Positions 1 through 8,651 of a stretch of DNA of 64,000 bases are shown in pieces (within the stretch, counting starts at the first letter, position 1; each line of letters starts with the position of its first letter). The DNA is taken from the NCBI GenBank assembly GCA_021816625.1, contig JAKAXM010000003.1:62001-126000 (forward strand), read 5' to 3'. Source of the stretch: Pseudomonadota bacterium (GTDB taxonomy: Bacteria; Pseudomonadota; Gammaproteobacteria; Acidiferrobacterales; Acidiferrobacteraceae). The notes under the pieces were generated by a model, which saw only the letters and a program-made list of their open reading frames with translations, did no database searches and was not told where the DNA came from. Position numbers and translations under genes: made by a program.

Positions 1-410
1 CTGTCCCCACCGACGATGCACCGGGCGCGATCGGCGAGCCCAAGCATGGTGAGAACGCGGTGCGCCAGACGTTCGGGTTTATTCGTGACTACGCCCCAGC
101 AAAGCCCTGCCTGCGCGAGGCGGTCGAGGACGGCGACCATGCCCGGGGTCAGTTCCGTCGCCTGACCTATGATGCGCTCGTAATGGGCGAGAAACGCAAG
201 ACGAGCGGCTTCGTAGCCGGGCATGCCCGCCTCCATGCCAAGGCCCGTGCGCAAAAGCGCCGCGGTTCCGAGCGCAGTCGCAGCACGGACTTGTATGCGG
301 TCGACCGGTGGTTGTCCGGCCGGCCGCAGTGCGTCCAGGGCGAGGGCCAGGTCCGGCGCGGTATCGGCGAGCGTACCGTCGAGGTCGAATAGGATCAAGT
401 CGACCGTCAC
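1..410 (-). CDS. gph: Phosphoglycolate phosphatase (HAD family), 3' end beyond window
   Basis: HAD-superfamily phosphatase that would hydrolyse 2-phosphoglycolate in the cytoplasm. The visible 136 residues start at a GTG (408-410) that overlaps the ubiG stop by four bases. Motif I is FDLDGT with nucleophile Asp9 and Asp11. The cap region follows at about 15-85, and motif II with its helix is VVTNKPERLAHRVL (Thr109, Asn110, Lys111). Motifs III and IV lie outside the window, so the gene is cut by the edge and not broken. The ubiG-gph order is common in gammaproteobacteria. A related HAD sugar phosphatase is possible, but the context and the TNKP motif favour Gph. Confidence 0.88.
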   Translation of the reverse strand, partial: MTVDLILFDLDGTLADTAPDLALALDALRPAGQPPVDRIQVRAATALGTAALLRTGLGMEAGMPGYEAARLAFLAHYERIIGQATELTPGMVAVLDRLAQAGLCWGVVTNKPERLAHRVLTMLGLADRARCIVGGD

Positions 411-1117
411 GCGATCGGGCGCCGCGTGTAGGCCAGGTAGTTGACGTCCACATCCGACGCCAGGGTGTAGGACTCGATAATCGGCAAATACCGGACCCCG
501 CGCACGGAAAACCCGTCAAGCCCCGCTTGGCGACTCCAGGCCGCCAACTCTGAGGGACGAATGAAGCGTGCATACTCGTGTGTTCCCCGGGGCAGGAGTC
601 TAAGGACGTATTCGGCGCCCACTACTGCCATAAGCCAAGCCTTGGCGGTCCGGTTTATGGTCGAAAAGAAGACATGACCGCCCGGTTTCACAAGTTGTGC
701 ACATGCCTTTACGATGGACAGAGGGTCGGGTACGTGCTCGAGCATTTCGAGGCAGGTGATAATATCAAAGCTCTCCGGAGCGGATCTGGCTAAGTCCTCT
801 ACGGAGGTCTCGCGGTAGTCGATGGACAGGCCGTTTTCCGCCGCATGCAGGCGTGCGACGAGTAGGGCTTCATGGGCCAGGTCGATACCTGTGACATGTG
901 CGCCTGCCGTGGTCATGCCCTCGGAGAGCAAGCCACCGCCGCAGCCGACGTCCAGGACCACGGCCCCGGTGAGGTTCGCGCGTTCCTGAATGAACTTGAG
1001 GCGTAGCGGATTCATGCCATGGAGCGTCTTTAAGGGGCCGCTCGGATCCCACCACTGGGCCGCGATCGCCTCGAATCGCTCCAGTTCCTTGGGATCGGCA
1101 TTGGGCGTGGCCGTCAT
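407..1117 (-). CDS. ubiG: Ubiquinone biosynthesis O-methyltransferase
   Basis: Cytoplasmic SAM-dependent methyltransferase that performs both O-methylations of ubiquinone synthesis. The 236-residue product has the Rossmann motif I VLDVGCGGGLLSEG at about 55-68 and the UbiG-type beginning (FEAIAAQWWDPSGPLKTLHGMNPLRL). The ATG at 1117 is chosen over one 21 bases upstream because a GGAGGG ribosome site precedes it and the ATGA overlaps the mtaD stop. It sits between mtaD and gph with four-base overlaps on both sides, so the three are translationally coupled. Its by-product S-adenosylhomocysteine is a substrate of the mtaD family, which gives the operon a metabolic logic (inference). Confidence 0.95.
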   Translation of the reverse strand: MTATPNADPKELERFEAIAAQWWDPSGPLKTLHGMNPLRLKFIQERANLTGAVVLDVGCGGGLLSEGMTTAGAHVTGIDLAHEALLVARLHAAENGLSIDYRETSVEDLARSAPESFDIITCLEMLEHVPDPLSIVKACAQLVKPGGHVFFSTINRTAKAWLMAVVGAEYVLRLLPRGTHEYARFIRPSELAAWSRQAGLDGFSVRGVRYLPIIESYTLASDVDVNYLAYTRRPIA

Positions 1118-2436
1118 GATGTCCCTCCGTGGTCGCATGACCGGATCTTATCACGCCACAGGACCGCTCGTTGGAGGATAGCCCTTTCGTCCAGGGTCAG
1201 CGGTTTTCGATTTTGCATGAGTAGCTGTCCGGCGACCCACACATGACTGACTTGGTCGCGGCTGGCCGCGTAGACGATCTGCGACAAAGGATCGTAGACG
1301 GGCTGGGTGGCGGGCTTGTTCAAGTCGACTGCGATCACGTCGGCGCATTTGCCTGTGACTAGCGATCCGATGCTATCGGCAAGCCCCAGGGCGCGGGCGC
1401 CATTCAACGTCGCCATCTCGAGTGCCACCGGCGCCGGGACCGAAGTGGGGTCGCCGCTTAGGCCTTTGGCAAGCAGGGCGGCCGTGCGCATTTCCCCGAA
1501 CATGTCGAGATCGTTGTTGCTGGCCGCACCATCGGTGCCAAGCGCGACATTGACCCCTGCTTGGAGCAAGGCCGTTACGGGACAGATGCCGGCGGCGATC
1601 TTCAGATTCGACTCAGGGCAGTGGACCACGCTTACGCCACGCTCAGCGCACAGTCCGATCTCTTCGGTCGTAAGTTGGGTCATGTGCACGGCCATGAGGT
1701 TTGAGTGCATGATCCCGAGCCGATCAAGACGGGCGATAGGTCGTATCCCGTATTGTTGCTCCGAATGCGCAATCTCGCCCGGGGTTTCGTGGATATGCAT
1801 GTGAAGCCCGATATCGAGCTCGTCAGCATGGATCCGGATGCGGGCCAATGTCTCATCCGACACGGAGTAGGGCGCGTGCGGGGCGAGCAGCGGCCGGATC
1901 AGCGGGTTATGGCGCCACTTGTCACACAGGGCTACCCCCCGGCTCAAGTATTCTTCGGGGCTTTTCGCCCAGGCCGTCGGCACATCGATCACGACCAGTC
2001 CCAGTACCGAACGTAGACCCGCCGCCGTTACCATCCGCGCGGTGTCGTCTGCGAAGAAATACATGTCTGCAAAGCAGGTCGTGCCGCCCTTGATCATCTC
2101 GAGCGCGGCAAGGGCCGCACCATCGCGCGCGAAATCGCTGTTCACGAAACGGCCTTCCGCAGGCCAGATGTGTTCGTGGAGCCACTCCTGCAGCGGCAGA
2201 TCGTCGGCAAGGCCGCGAAACAGGGTCATGGCGGCGTGGGTGTGCGCGTTGACGAATCCGGGCAAGAGCGCGTGATGGGGTAGATCGATGGTCGTAGCGC
2301 AGGCCGGGGCCTCGTTTTGTGGCACGAGGCCTGCAATGCGGCCATCACGCACGAGTAATGCATGATCATGCAGTATGTGGCCGCGTGGCTCCACCGGTAT
2401 GATCCAAGGGGCCCGCAGGCATAGATCCACGTTCAT
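1114..2436 (-). CDS. mtaD: 5-methylthioadenosine/S-adenosylhomocysteine deaminase
   Basis: Amidohydrolase of the TRZ/ATZ family that deaminates methylthioadenosine or S-adenosylhomocysteine. Of 440 residues, the metal-binding NAHTH (His65, His67) follows a beta-sandwich N terminus. HMHIHET and LGTDGAASNND carry the further metal and catalytic residues. The C terminus returns to the composite beta domain. It lies 32 bases behind the ABC ATPase gene and overlaps ubiG by four bases. mtnA, another methionine-salvage gene, starts divergently 1.7 kb away. Exact substrate preference cannot be read from sequence; other TRZ/ATZ hydrolases share the fold. Confidence 0.88.
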   Translation of the reverse strand: MNVDLCLRAPWIIPVEPRGHILHDHALLVRDGRIAGLVPQNEAPACATTIDLPHHALLPGFVNAHTHAAMTLFRGLADDLPLQEWLHEHIWPAEGRFVNSDFARDGAALAALEMIKGGTTCFADMYFFADDTARMVTAAGLRSVLGLVVIDVPTAWAKSPEEYLSRGVALCDKWRHNPLIRPLLAPHAPYSVSDETLARIRIHADELDIGLHMHIHETPGEIAHSEQQYGIRPIARLDRLGIMHSNLMAVHMTQLTTEEIGLCAERGVSVVHCPESNLKIAAGICPVTALLQAGVNVALGTDGAASNNDLDMFGEMRTAALLAKGLSGDPTSVPAPVALEMATLNGARALGLADSIGSLVTGKCADVIAVDLNKPATQPVYDPLSQIVYAASRDQVSHVWVAGQLLMQNRKPLTLDERAILQRAVLWRDKIRSCDHGGTS

Positions 2437-2468
2437 GCGTCCTCTCAGTAAGTAGGTGGGGCGGCGCG

Positions 2469-3209
2469 CTAGCGGCTATGCACAGCCCTAGTCTTGAAGG
2501 TCCCAGACTCCACAACCCGGCCGTTCTCGAGCCGCACAAATGAGTTACAGAAGTCGCGGACCTGTTGCTCGTTGTGCGAGACCAAAACGATGCTCATGCC
2601 GTTACGGCGCAAGGAATCAATCTTGTCATGACACTTGTTTTGAAAGGCCGCGTCGCCCACCGCTAGGATCTCGTCTGCGAGCAGGACATCGGGTTCCAAG
2701 TGGACCGCGATGGAAAAGGCCAGTCGCATATACATGCCCGATGAATAATTCTTGACGGGCGTGTCGATGAAATGGGCGAGCTCCGAGAAATCCACGATGT
2801 CGTCAAAGCGTTTGCGCACGTCGCGGTTACGCAGGCCGTAGAGGCTTGCGTTCAGGAAGATGTTTTCTTCGCCGGTGAGCTCGGGATGGAAGCCGACTCC
2901 GAGTTCGATCAGGGGGGCCACTCGTCCGTGTGTCGTCACGCGTCCCGAGGTCGGCTTTAGGATCCCTGCGATGATTTGCAAAAGCGTGCTCTTGCCCGAA
3001 CCATTGCGCCCAAGGAGTCCGATTGCCTCGCCTTGGCGGACGGAAAACGATACGTCCGACAGCGCATGAAAATGTTCATGGCGCGGCCGCCACCGCTGCT
3101 TGAAGAGGCCTACGAAGCGGCGTTTGAGGCTGTCGACACGGTTATGGTGGAGGATAAACTCCTTCGAAACGTTCTCGACGCGCACGACCTCGTCTGGAAT
3201 ATTGCGCAT
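2469..3209 (-). CDS. Polysaccharide ABC exporter, ATP-binding subunit (Wzt/KpsT-like, short form)
   Basis: ATPase of an ABC-2 exporter that moves a lipid-linked or free polysaccharide across the inner membrane. Walker A is GRNGSGKS (67-74), the signature is YSSGMYMRL (155-163) and Walker B is VLLADE (175-180). With 246 residues it has only the nucleotide-binding domain. The C-terminal sugar-recognition domain of O-antigen Wzt proteins (normally over 400 residues) is absent, as in KpsT or TagH types. It follows its permease without a gap. No glycosyltransferase genes are nearby, so the cargo is unknown. Confidence 0.85.
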   Translation of the reverse strand: MRNIPDEVVRVENVSKEFILHHNRVDSLKRRFVGLFKQRWRPRHEHFHALSDVSFSVRQGEAIGLLGRNGSGKSTLLQIIAGILKPTSGRVTTHGRVAPLIELGVGFHPELTGEENIFLNASLYGLRNRDVRKRFDDIVDFSELAHFIDTPVKNYSSGMYMRLAFSIAVHLEPDVLLADEILAVGDAAFQNKCHDKIDSLRRNGMSIVLVSHNEQQVRDFCNSFVRLENGRVVESGTFKTRAVHSR

Positions 3210-4055
3210 CTACAGGTGCTCCACGAGCGAGTCCGCATGGCGGTTGAACACGAACAGCCCCGCGGTGAGGCTGAGCGCGGTCCACAGGAAGGCAAGCCCC
3301 GTGATGTGCCAGTCGGGGATATGACCGCTATAGAGGATGCCGCGGAATATGAGCACGTATTCGACGAGCGGGCTCAAGGCAAAGATATCGCGCAGATGGA
3401 CGGGGATGCGGTGATACTGATAGACGATCGGGGTCACCCAAAACAAAAATAGCAAAGATACGTCCACCAGATGTTTAAGGTCCCGAAACAGCACATTCAA
3501 GACCGAAAGGATCAGGGTGATACCGAAAGTAAAGGCCAAGAACATCAACAAGGCCAGCGGGTAGGCAAGGAGCGACAGATGGGCCTTGCCTCCCAGGAAA
3601 GGATACAGGATAAATAACAGCGCTATGGCGAGGAGCCACAGGACGACGTTGAAGGTGACCGCCGAAATCGGCACCAAGAGCCGCGGAAAGTAGATCTTTT
3701 TCACAAGACCCGCGTTGGCGATCAGGGTGTCGCAGCTTTGTCCCGTGATCTGGCTAAAAAGGTTCCAGTGCAGCAGGCCCGCCATCAGGTAGAGCGGGTA
3801 GTGCGGCATGCCGGCCTTAAAGACGTAGGCAAAGACAAAGATATAAAGGCCTATCATCACCAGGGGGTTGATGAGCGACCATAGAAAGCCGAGCGCCGCC
3901 CCTTGGTAGCGGACCTGGATGTCCTTGCGCACGAAATTCTTCAACATGTCGCTATACGCCAAAAGCGACCGTAGGCCGCCGCTCGGCGGCGACGCGAAGA
4001 TCCTGGGATGTCCGATAGTTTTTGGCATAGGGACCCGAAAAGAGACGGCGGCCAT
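3210..4055 (-). CDS. Polysaccharide ABC exporter, permease subunit (ABC-2 type)
   Basis: Inner-membrane permease partner of the adjacent ATPase. The 281 residues show the family opening (LKNFVRKDIQVRYQGAALGF, about 39-58) and about six hydrophobic segments, including LGFLWSLINPLVMIGLYIFV and the C-terminal WTALSLTAGLFVF. Its stop abuts the ATPase start (3210/3209), so the pair is certainly co-transcribed and probably co-translated. The gene heads the minus-strand operon running to gph and is divergent from mtnA with only 50 bases between them, so promoter elements of both must be packed there. Confidence 0.85.
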   Translation of the reverse strand: MAAVSFRVPMPKTIGHPRIFASPPSGGLRSLLAYSDMLKNFVRKDIQVRYQGAALGFLWSLINPLVMIGLYIFVFAYVFKAGMPHYPLYLMAGLLHWNLFSQITGQSCDTLIANAGLVKKIYFPRLLVPISAVTFNVVLWLLAIALLFILYPFLGGKAHLSLLAYPLALLMFLAFTFGITLILSVLNVLFRDLKHLVDVSLLFLFWVTPIVYQYHRIPVHLRDIFALSPLVEYVLIFRGILYSGHIPDWHITGLAFLWTALSLTAGLFVFNRHADSLVEHL

Positions 4056-4105
4056 GATACCATCATTCAGAGTGCTTGTATCTTGGCCTGCCGAGGGGGT
4101 TTTCT

Positions 4106-5173
4106 GTGCCGGACGTTCTCTATGATAAGGTGCGTGCCGTTGAACTGCGGGACGGCGCCGTCTATCTGCTCGATCAACGGGTGTTGCCGGGGACGCTGCG
4201 TCACGAGATCTGCCGGAGTGCGGCGGAGGTGGCAGCCGCCATTACCGCGATGGTCGTGCGGGGGGCGCCGGCGATCGGAGTGACCTCCGCCTATGGAGCG
4301 GTGCTGGCGGTGACTGCCGCCTACCGGCAAGCCGGAGGCGCGTGGCGCGCGCACGCGGCCCCCGAGTTCGCGCGACTGCGCGCGAGCCGACCGACGGCCG
4401 TCAATCTCGGCTGGGCCTTAGATGAGATGGAGCGGGCCCTACAGGCGGCCGGGACCGAGCCCCCGGGGCCCCTTGCGGAGGCGGCAGCACGGGCGTTGCA
4501 CGCCCACGACATCGATGCGAACCGGCGCATGGGCGCCTACGGCGCGGCCCTCTTGCCGGCCGGCGCACGGGTCCTTACCCACTGCAATACCGGAGCGCTG
4601 GCGACGGGCGGCTACGGCACGGCTCTGGGCGTGGTGCGGGCGGCGGCCGCCGCTCGAGGGATCGCCATGGTCTACGCCGATGAGACGCGTCCGTGGCTGC
4701 AAGGGGCACGGCTTACGGCTTGGGAGCTCATTGAGGAGGGTTTGCCCGTGACCGTACTCGCAGACAGCGCCGCGGCGGCCTTGCTGCGCGCAGGCCGTAT
4801 CGACGCCATCCTGGTCGGGGCGGACCGCATTGCCGCCAACGGAGACACCGCTAACAAGATCGGGACCTACGGCCTGGCCGTGTTGGCCCGTCATCATGGG
4901 GTCCCGTTCTATGTGGCCGCGCCCCTGAGTACCATCGATCCGCATACACGGGTCGGCAGCGACATCCCGATCGAGGAACGCGATGAGGCCGAACTCCTGC
5001 GTTGCCAGGGCGTCCTCCATAGCCCCGCTGGGGCGCGGGCCTGGAACCCTGTCTTTGATGTGACCCCCGCGAGCCTGGTGGATGCCCTGATCACGGAGCA
5101 GGGGGTGGTGGAACGTCCCGATACCCCGAAGATTGCCGCCCTGCTCGCGGCCGCGCACCCCGCGGCCTCCTAG
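4106..5173 (+). CDS. mtnA: S-methyl-5-thioribose-1-phosphate isomerase
   Basis: Cytoplasmic methionine-salvage enzyme converting methylthioribose-1-phosphate to methylthioribulose-1-phosphate. A GTG start at 4106 behind GAGGGG gives 355 residues and places the conserved residues at Cys160 (THCNTGALATGGYG) and Asp240 (VGADRIAANGDTANKIGTYG). This is the numbering known for the catalytic pair in the Bacillus subtilis enzyme, which supports this start over an in-frame ATG 30 bases upstream. The related eIF2B-like translation factors lack this combination. No other mtn genes are in the window, so the rest of the pathway is elsewhere or replaced. Confidence 0.93.
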   Translation: MPDVLYDKVRAVELRDGAVYLLDQRVLPGTLRHEICRSAAEVAAAITAMVVRGAPAIGVTSAYGAVLAVTAAYRQAGGAWRAHAAPEFARLRASRPTAVNLGWALDEMERALQAAGTEPPGPLAEAAARALHAHDIDANRRMGAYGAALLPAGARVLTHCNTGALATGGYGTALGVVRAAAAARGIAMVYADETRPWLQGARLTAWELIEEGLPVTVLADSAAAALLRAGRIDAILVGADRIAANGDTANKIGTYGLAVLARHHGVPFYVAAPLSTIDPHTRVGSDIPIEERDEAELLRCQGVLHSPAGARAWNPVFDVTPASLVDALITEQGVVERPDTPKIAALLAAAHPAAS

Positions 5174-5207
5174 TCCCTGCACCCGGCCGCGCCGGCGGCC
5201 TCTTGTG

Positions 5208-5264
5208 GCACCCCGATTGCCCTCGCGTCCCATCAGGGCGGCTGCGCCTGGGCAACCGGGGTGC
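5208..5264. terminator. Long imperfect inverted repeat behind mtnA
   Basis: Fifteen-base arms at 5208-5222 and 5250-5264 are complementary at 14 of 15 positions around a 27-base loop. A second hairpin (GGCCGC-gccg-GCGGCC, 5185-5200, then TCTT) precedes it. Together they could end mtnA transcription, although no long T tract follows. A structured leader for the cyo transcript is the alternative. Confidence 0.4.
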
Positions 5265-5306
5265 GGCGGCGCCTGTTCGGAGCCGTAATTAATCAGAGTT
5301 CGATAC

Positions 5307-5341
5307 TATAATAATTTATTAATGTCCCTGATCTATGTCAA
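5307..5341 (+). promoter_or_regulatory. Probable cyo promoter with FNR/Anr-like site
   Basis: A very AT-rich patch stands out in otherwise GC-rich sequence and contains a perfect TATAAT at 5307-5312; no good -35 element is seen 17 bases upstream. The palindrome CTGAT-CTAT-GTCAA at 5328-5341 matches 8 of 10 positions of the FNR/Anr consensus TTGAT-N4-ATCAA. It would be centred near +15 relative to a start deduced from the -10. That position favours repression under oxygen limitation, as known for cyo in Escherichia coli (inference). Confidence 0.45.
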
Positions 5342-5459
5342 AGTTCCGCTCATCTACTCCTTTTAGGATAGGCGCCGTCTAGGGGGGCGCCACGGGCGGA
5401 TTGGGCCGCAGAGCCGAAGTCAGACCCTCCTGGCTTGCAGCGATTGCTAAGGAGCGGAC

Positions 5460-6500
5460 ATGCGAGGTTTTTTGCGGTGGGGGCGAGCGCGGGCGGTGGA
5501 TTCTGGGGCCGGTGGCAGGTGGCCGCGAGGGCCGGCAGGGATTGGGGCGCGGCGCATCTTACGGTGGTTATGGCCGGGGACCCTGCTTACCGGTTGTGCG
5601 CCCGCCACCACGCGCGCCACTTTCTGGATGCTCGATCCTAAAGGTGTGATAGCGGCGACGCAGACCCATTATCTCGCGCTCGATGTCCTAGTCATGTTGT
5701 TCATTATCGTACCCACCGGAGCCTTGATCATAGGGATCATGCGCCGCTACCGCGGCGGACGCGGCGGCGCTTACGACGCCCACTGGGACCATTCCAATGC
5801 CATAGAGGCCGTCGTCTGGGGCATACCGATCATCACAGTCGGCATCCTGTCCTATTATTCCGTGAAGGCCATCTACGCCGTTGACCCGAATAGGCCCGCT
5901 GTCATAAGTCGCGCCGCGGCCGCCCATCCCGGTCGCCCCCCGCTCGATGTCGATGTGATATCGACAGACTGGCAGTGGGTCTTCCTCTACCCGCAGCAAC
6001 ATATCGCGACCGTCGACCGGTTGGTCGTGCCGGTCGGGACCCCCGTGCGTTTCCGGCTCACGTCGGCGACCGTCGTCAATGATTTTTATATCCCCCAGCT
6101 CGTCGGCATGATCGATGTCATGCCGGGCATGCGGGTGCGGCAGGCGTTGATCGCCTCGCGCCCGGGCACCTATGAGGGGTTTTCCGCGAATTACGCCGGT
6201 GCTGGCTTCTCCTGGATGGACTTCGAGACCCGGGCCGTGGGACGGGGGGTGTTTCGTGCTTGGGTGAAAAAGGTGCAAGGCGGGTCTCGGCGCCTCACCT
6301 ATGCGCAGTTCGAGCGCGTAGCCCGTCCGACCATCGATGTATCCGCGCATGTCTCGTATTACGCATGGGTCGAACCGGGACTCTTCCGTCATGTCGTGAC
6401 CGAGGTTCGCGACGGAAAGACCTATCCGACGCCCATGGCGATGACCGAGAACATGACCGCGTATTTACAGTCCCGCGCCGCTCAGGCGAGCGCGCACTGA
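5460..6500 (+). CDS. cyoA: Cytochrome bo3-type quinol oxidase subunit II
   Basis: Subunit II of a haem-copper terminal oxidase in the inner membrane. The 346-residue product has a lipobox LLTGC (Cys46) behind a long basic N terminus, two membrane helices (about 70-90 and 115-135) and a cupredoxin domain. The place where cytochrome c oxidases carry CuA ligands reads FSANYAGAGFSWMDF (about 240-254) without any Cys or His. The subunit therefore cannot hold CuA and should take electrons from quinol. AAGGAGCGG precedes the ATG. The long N-terminal extension before the lipobox makes a later start possible. Confidence 0.9.
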   Translation: MRGFLRWGRARAVDSGAGGRWPRGPAGIGARRILRWLWPGTLLTGCAPATTRATFWMLDPKGVIAATQTHYLALDVLVMLFIIVPTGALIIGIMRRYRGGRGGAYDAHWDHSNAIEAVVWGIPIITVGILSYYSVKAIYAVDPNRPAVISRAAAAHPGRPPLDVDVISTDWQWVFLYPQQHIATVDRLVVPVGTPVRFRLTSATVVNDFYIPQLVGMIDVMPGMRVRQALIASRPGTYEGFSANYAGAGFSWMDFETRAVGRGVFRAWVKKVQGGSRRLTYAQFERVARPTIDVSAHVSYYAWVEPGLFRHVVTEVRDGKTYPTPMAMTENMTAYLQSRAAQASAH

Positions 6501-6521
6501 ATCCAAGGAGAGACATAACGT

Positions 6522-8603
6522 ATGCTAGTACATATCGACGGCCCCTGGAGCCCGCTACTGGGCCGCTTGGCGCTCACCGAGATCCCCTATAAAAACCCCA
6601 TATTGGTCGGGACCTTCCTGTTCGCCGTGGTGCTGGCCGTGGTCCTCGTGGGCCTTACGACCTATTTCGGTTTCTGGCGCACGCTCTGGCGGGACTGGCT
6701 TACGAGCGTAGATCACAAGAAGATCGGTATCATGTATATCCTGATTGGCCTCGTGATGCTGTTCCGGGGCTTTATCGATGCCGTGATGATGCGGACCCAA
6801 CAGGCCATGGCGGTGGGTCCGCACTCGGCGGGTTACTTGGATGCCGTGCACGGCTACCTTACACCCTACCACTTCGACCAAATCTATACGGCTCACGGGA
6901 CCATCATGATCCTGTTTGCAGCCACCCCGCTCCTGGTTGGCATCATGAATATTCTGGTGCCGCTGCAGATCGGGGCGCGCGACATGGCGTATCCGTATCT
7001 GAACGCCGTTTCTTTGTGGCTCACGGCGGCGGGCGCTGCCTTGGTCATGGCCTCGCTCTTCATTGGCGACTTCGCCCATGCCGGATGGTTTGGCATCGTC
7101 CCGGTCATGGAGCTGCCCTATAGCCCCGGCGTGGGCGTCGACTATTGGATGTGGGCCTTCCAGTTAAGCAGTATCGGCACGACGCTCGGTGGCATCAATC
7201 TGCTTGCGACCATCGTCAAGATGCGCGCCCCCGGCATGACGTGGGGACGGCTACCGATCTTTACCTGGGCGTCTCTGAGCGCAAACCTCATAAGTCTCAC
7301 GACCTTTCCGGTCGTCACCGTGGCGCTTGCCTTGTTGGCCCTCGACCGCTATCTCGGAACCCACTTCTACACGGCCGGTCTGGGCGGCAATCTGATGTTA
7401 TACAACGACCTATTCTGGATATGGGGTCATCCGGAAGTGTACTTTGTCATACTGCCGGCGTTTGGCATGATCTCCGAGATCATACCGACATTTGCCGAAA
7501 AGCCGCTGTTTGGTTACATGGGCATGGTCGTCGCGTCGCTCGGAATCGCCGGCGTTTCCTGGGGGGTGTGGCTGCACCACTTCTTTACCATGGCCGCAGC
7601 CCCGGCCGTCAATGCCTTTTTCAGCATTACCACGATGGCCGTCGGGATCCCGACAGGCGTCAAGGTATTCAACTGGGCCTTCACGATGTTCCGGGGCCGC
7701 TTGCGCTTCGATCTACCCATGATGTGGGCATCAGCGGCCCTTTTCTTTCTGCTCGTGGGCGGGTTGACCGGCATGATGAACGCTTTTGCGACCAACGATT
7801 ACATGGTCCATAACAGCGTCTTCGTCGTCGCGCATTTCCATATGATGCTCCTGCTCATCGTCTATGCCATATTTGGCGGTGTCAATTACTGGTTCCCGAA
7901 GGTATTCGGGTTTCGTCTGGAGCAGCGCTTCGGCCGCATGTTCTTTTGGCTCTTCACGGCGGGAACGGCGGTGGTGTTCGTGCCCATGTTTACCTTGGGT
8001 TTCATGGGCATGACCCGGCGCCTTGACTACGTCGCATTTCCCCAATGGCAGCCGCTTTTGGATATCGAGGTCGTGGGTATCGTCATCTACGTACTCTCGG
8101 CGGCCTTTCTGGTTGCGCAGCTCTATGTGAGTCTGCGAGATCGTGCGCAAAACCGGGTCGGGGCGGATGCCTGGGGGACGTCGCGAAGCCTCGAATGGAT
8201 CACCCATTCACCGGTGCCCTTCTACAACTTTGCGGTGACGCCTGAGGTTCATGCCCGCGACGAGCGGAGTTGGCGGCACGAGCGCGGTCTCGATGACGCG
8301 GCGCCCGTTGTCTACGAAGATATCCACATGCCCTGTAAGACGGCTATCCCCCTGGGGCTGGGCGCCCTGGGGTTCGGGCTTGCCTTCGCGCTCGTCTGGC
8401 GCATCTGGTGGCTTGCCCTGCTCTGCAGTGGGGCGATCGTCGCCTTGATCGTGATCCGCGCCTTCATGACTGGCACGAGCTACACGATACCGGCGCGTGA
8501 CGTCGAAAAGATGGAGCATGATCGTAAGCGGGGTGCGGCCAAGCCGGCGCGGGCCCAGGTCCCGGGCGGTAGCCCGGCGCCGGTGCTGGGCGGGGGGACC
8601 TGA
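6522..8603 (+). CDS. cyoB: Cytochrome bo3-type quinol oxidase subunit I
   Basis: Catalytic subunit with the low-spin haem and the haem-copper centre, reducing oxygen to water and pumping protons. The 693 residues give about fifteen membrane helices, as in CyoB. Visible markers are HGTIMILF (haem ligand), WGHPEVY (CuB His, cross-linked Tyr and pump Glu), WLHHFFTM (CuB His pair), IPTGVKVFNW (K-channel) and AHFHMMLL (haem ligands). The C terminus keeps the CyoB-specific pattern FYNFAV...VHxRD and an IHMP segment. It starts 21 bases after cyoA behind AAGGAGAG. Sequence similarity to CyoB runs over the full length. Confidence 0.96.
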   Translation: MLVHIDGPWSPLLGRLALTEIPYKNPILVGTFLFAVVLAVVLVGLTTYFGFWRTLWRDWLTSVDHKKIGIMYILIGLVMLFRGFIDAVMMRTQQAMAVGPHSAGYLDAVHGYLTPYHFDQIYTAHGTIMILFAATPLLVGIMNILVPLQIGARDMAYPYLNAVSLWLTAAGAALVMASLFIGDFAHAGWFGIVPVMELPYSPGVGVDYWMWAFQLSSIGTTLGGINLLATIVKMRAPGMTWGRLPIFTWASLSANLISLTTFPVVTVALALLALDRYLGTHFYTAGLGGNLMLYNDLFWIWGHPEVYFVILPAFGMISEIIPTFAEKPLFGYMGMVVASLGIAGVSWGVWLHHFFTMAAAPAVNAFFSITTMAVGIPTGVKVFNWAFTMFRGRLRFDLPMMWASAALFFLLVGGLTGMMNAFATNDYMVHNSVFVVAHFHMMLLLIVYAIFGGVNYWFPKVFGFRLEQRFGRMFFWLFTAGTAVVFVPMFTLGFMGMTRRLDYVAFPQWQPLLDIEVVGIVIYVLSAAFLVAQLYVSLRDRAQNRVGADAWGTSRSLEWITHSPVPFYNFAVTPEVHARDERSWRHERGLDDAAPVVYEDIHMPCKTAIPLGLGALGFGLAFALVWRIWWLALLCSGAIVALIVIRAFMTGTSYTIPARDVEKMEHDRKRGAAKPARAQVPGGSPAPVLGGGT

Positions 8604-8651
8604 AATGCCGGGCCAAAGGTACATACGGTGTGCGTCATGGGGGGATTTAGG

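Noticed and set aside
5460-6500. Cytochrome c oxidase subunit II (CoxB)
   Set aside because: The CuA ligand region has no Cys or His, and the four-gene order and sequences match cyoABCD.
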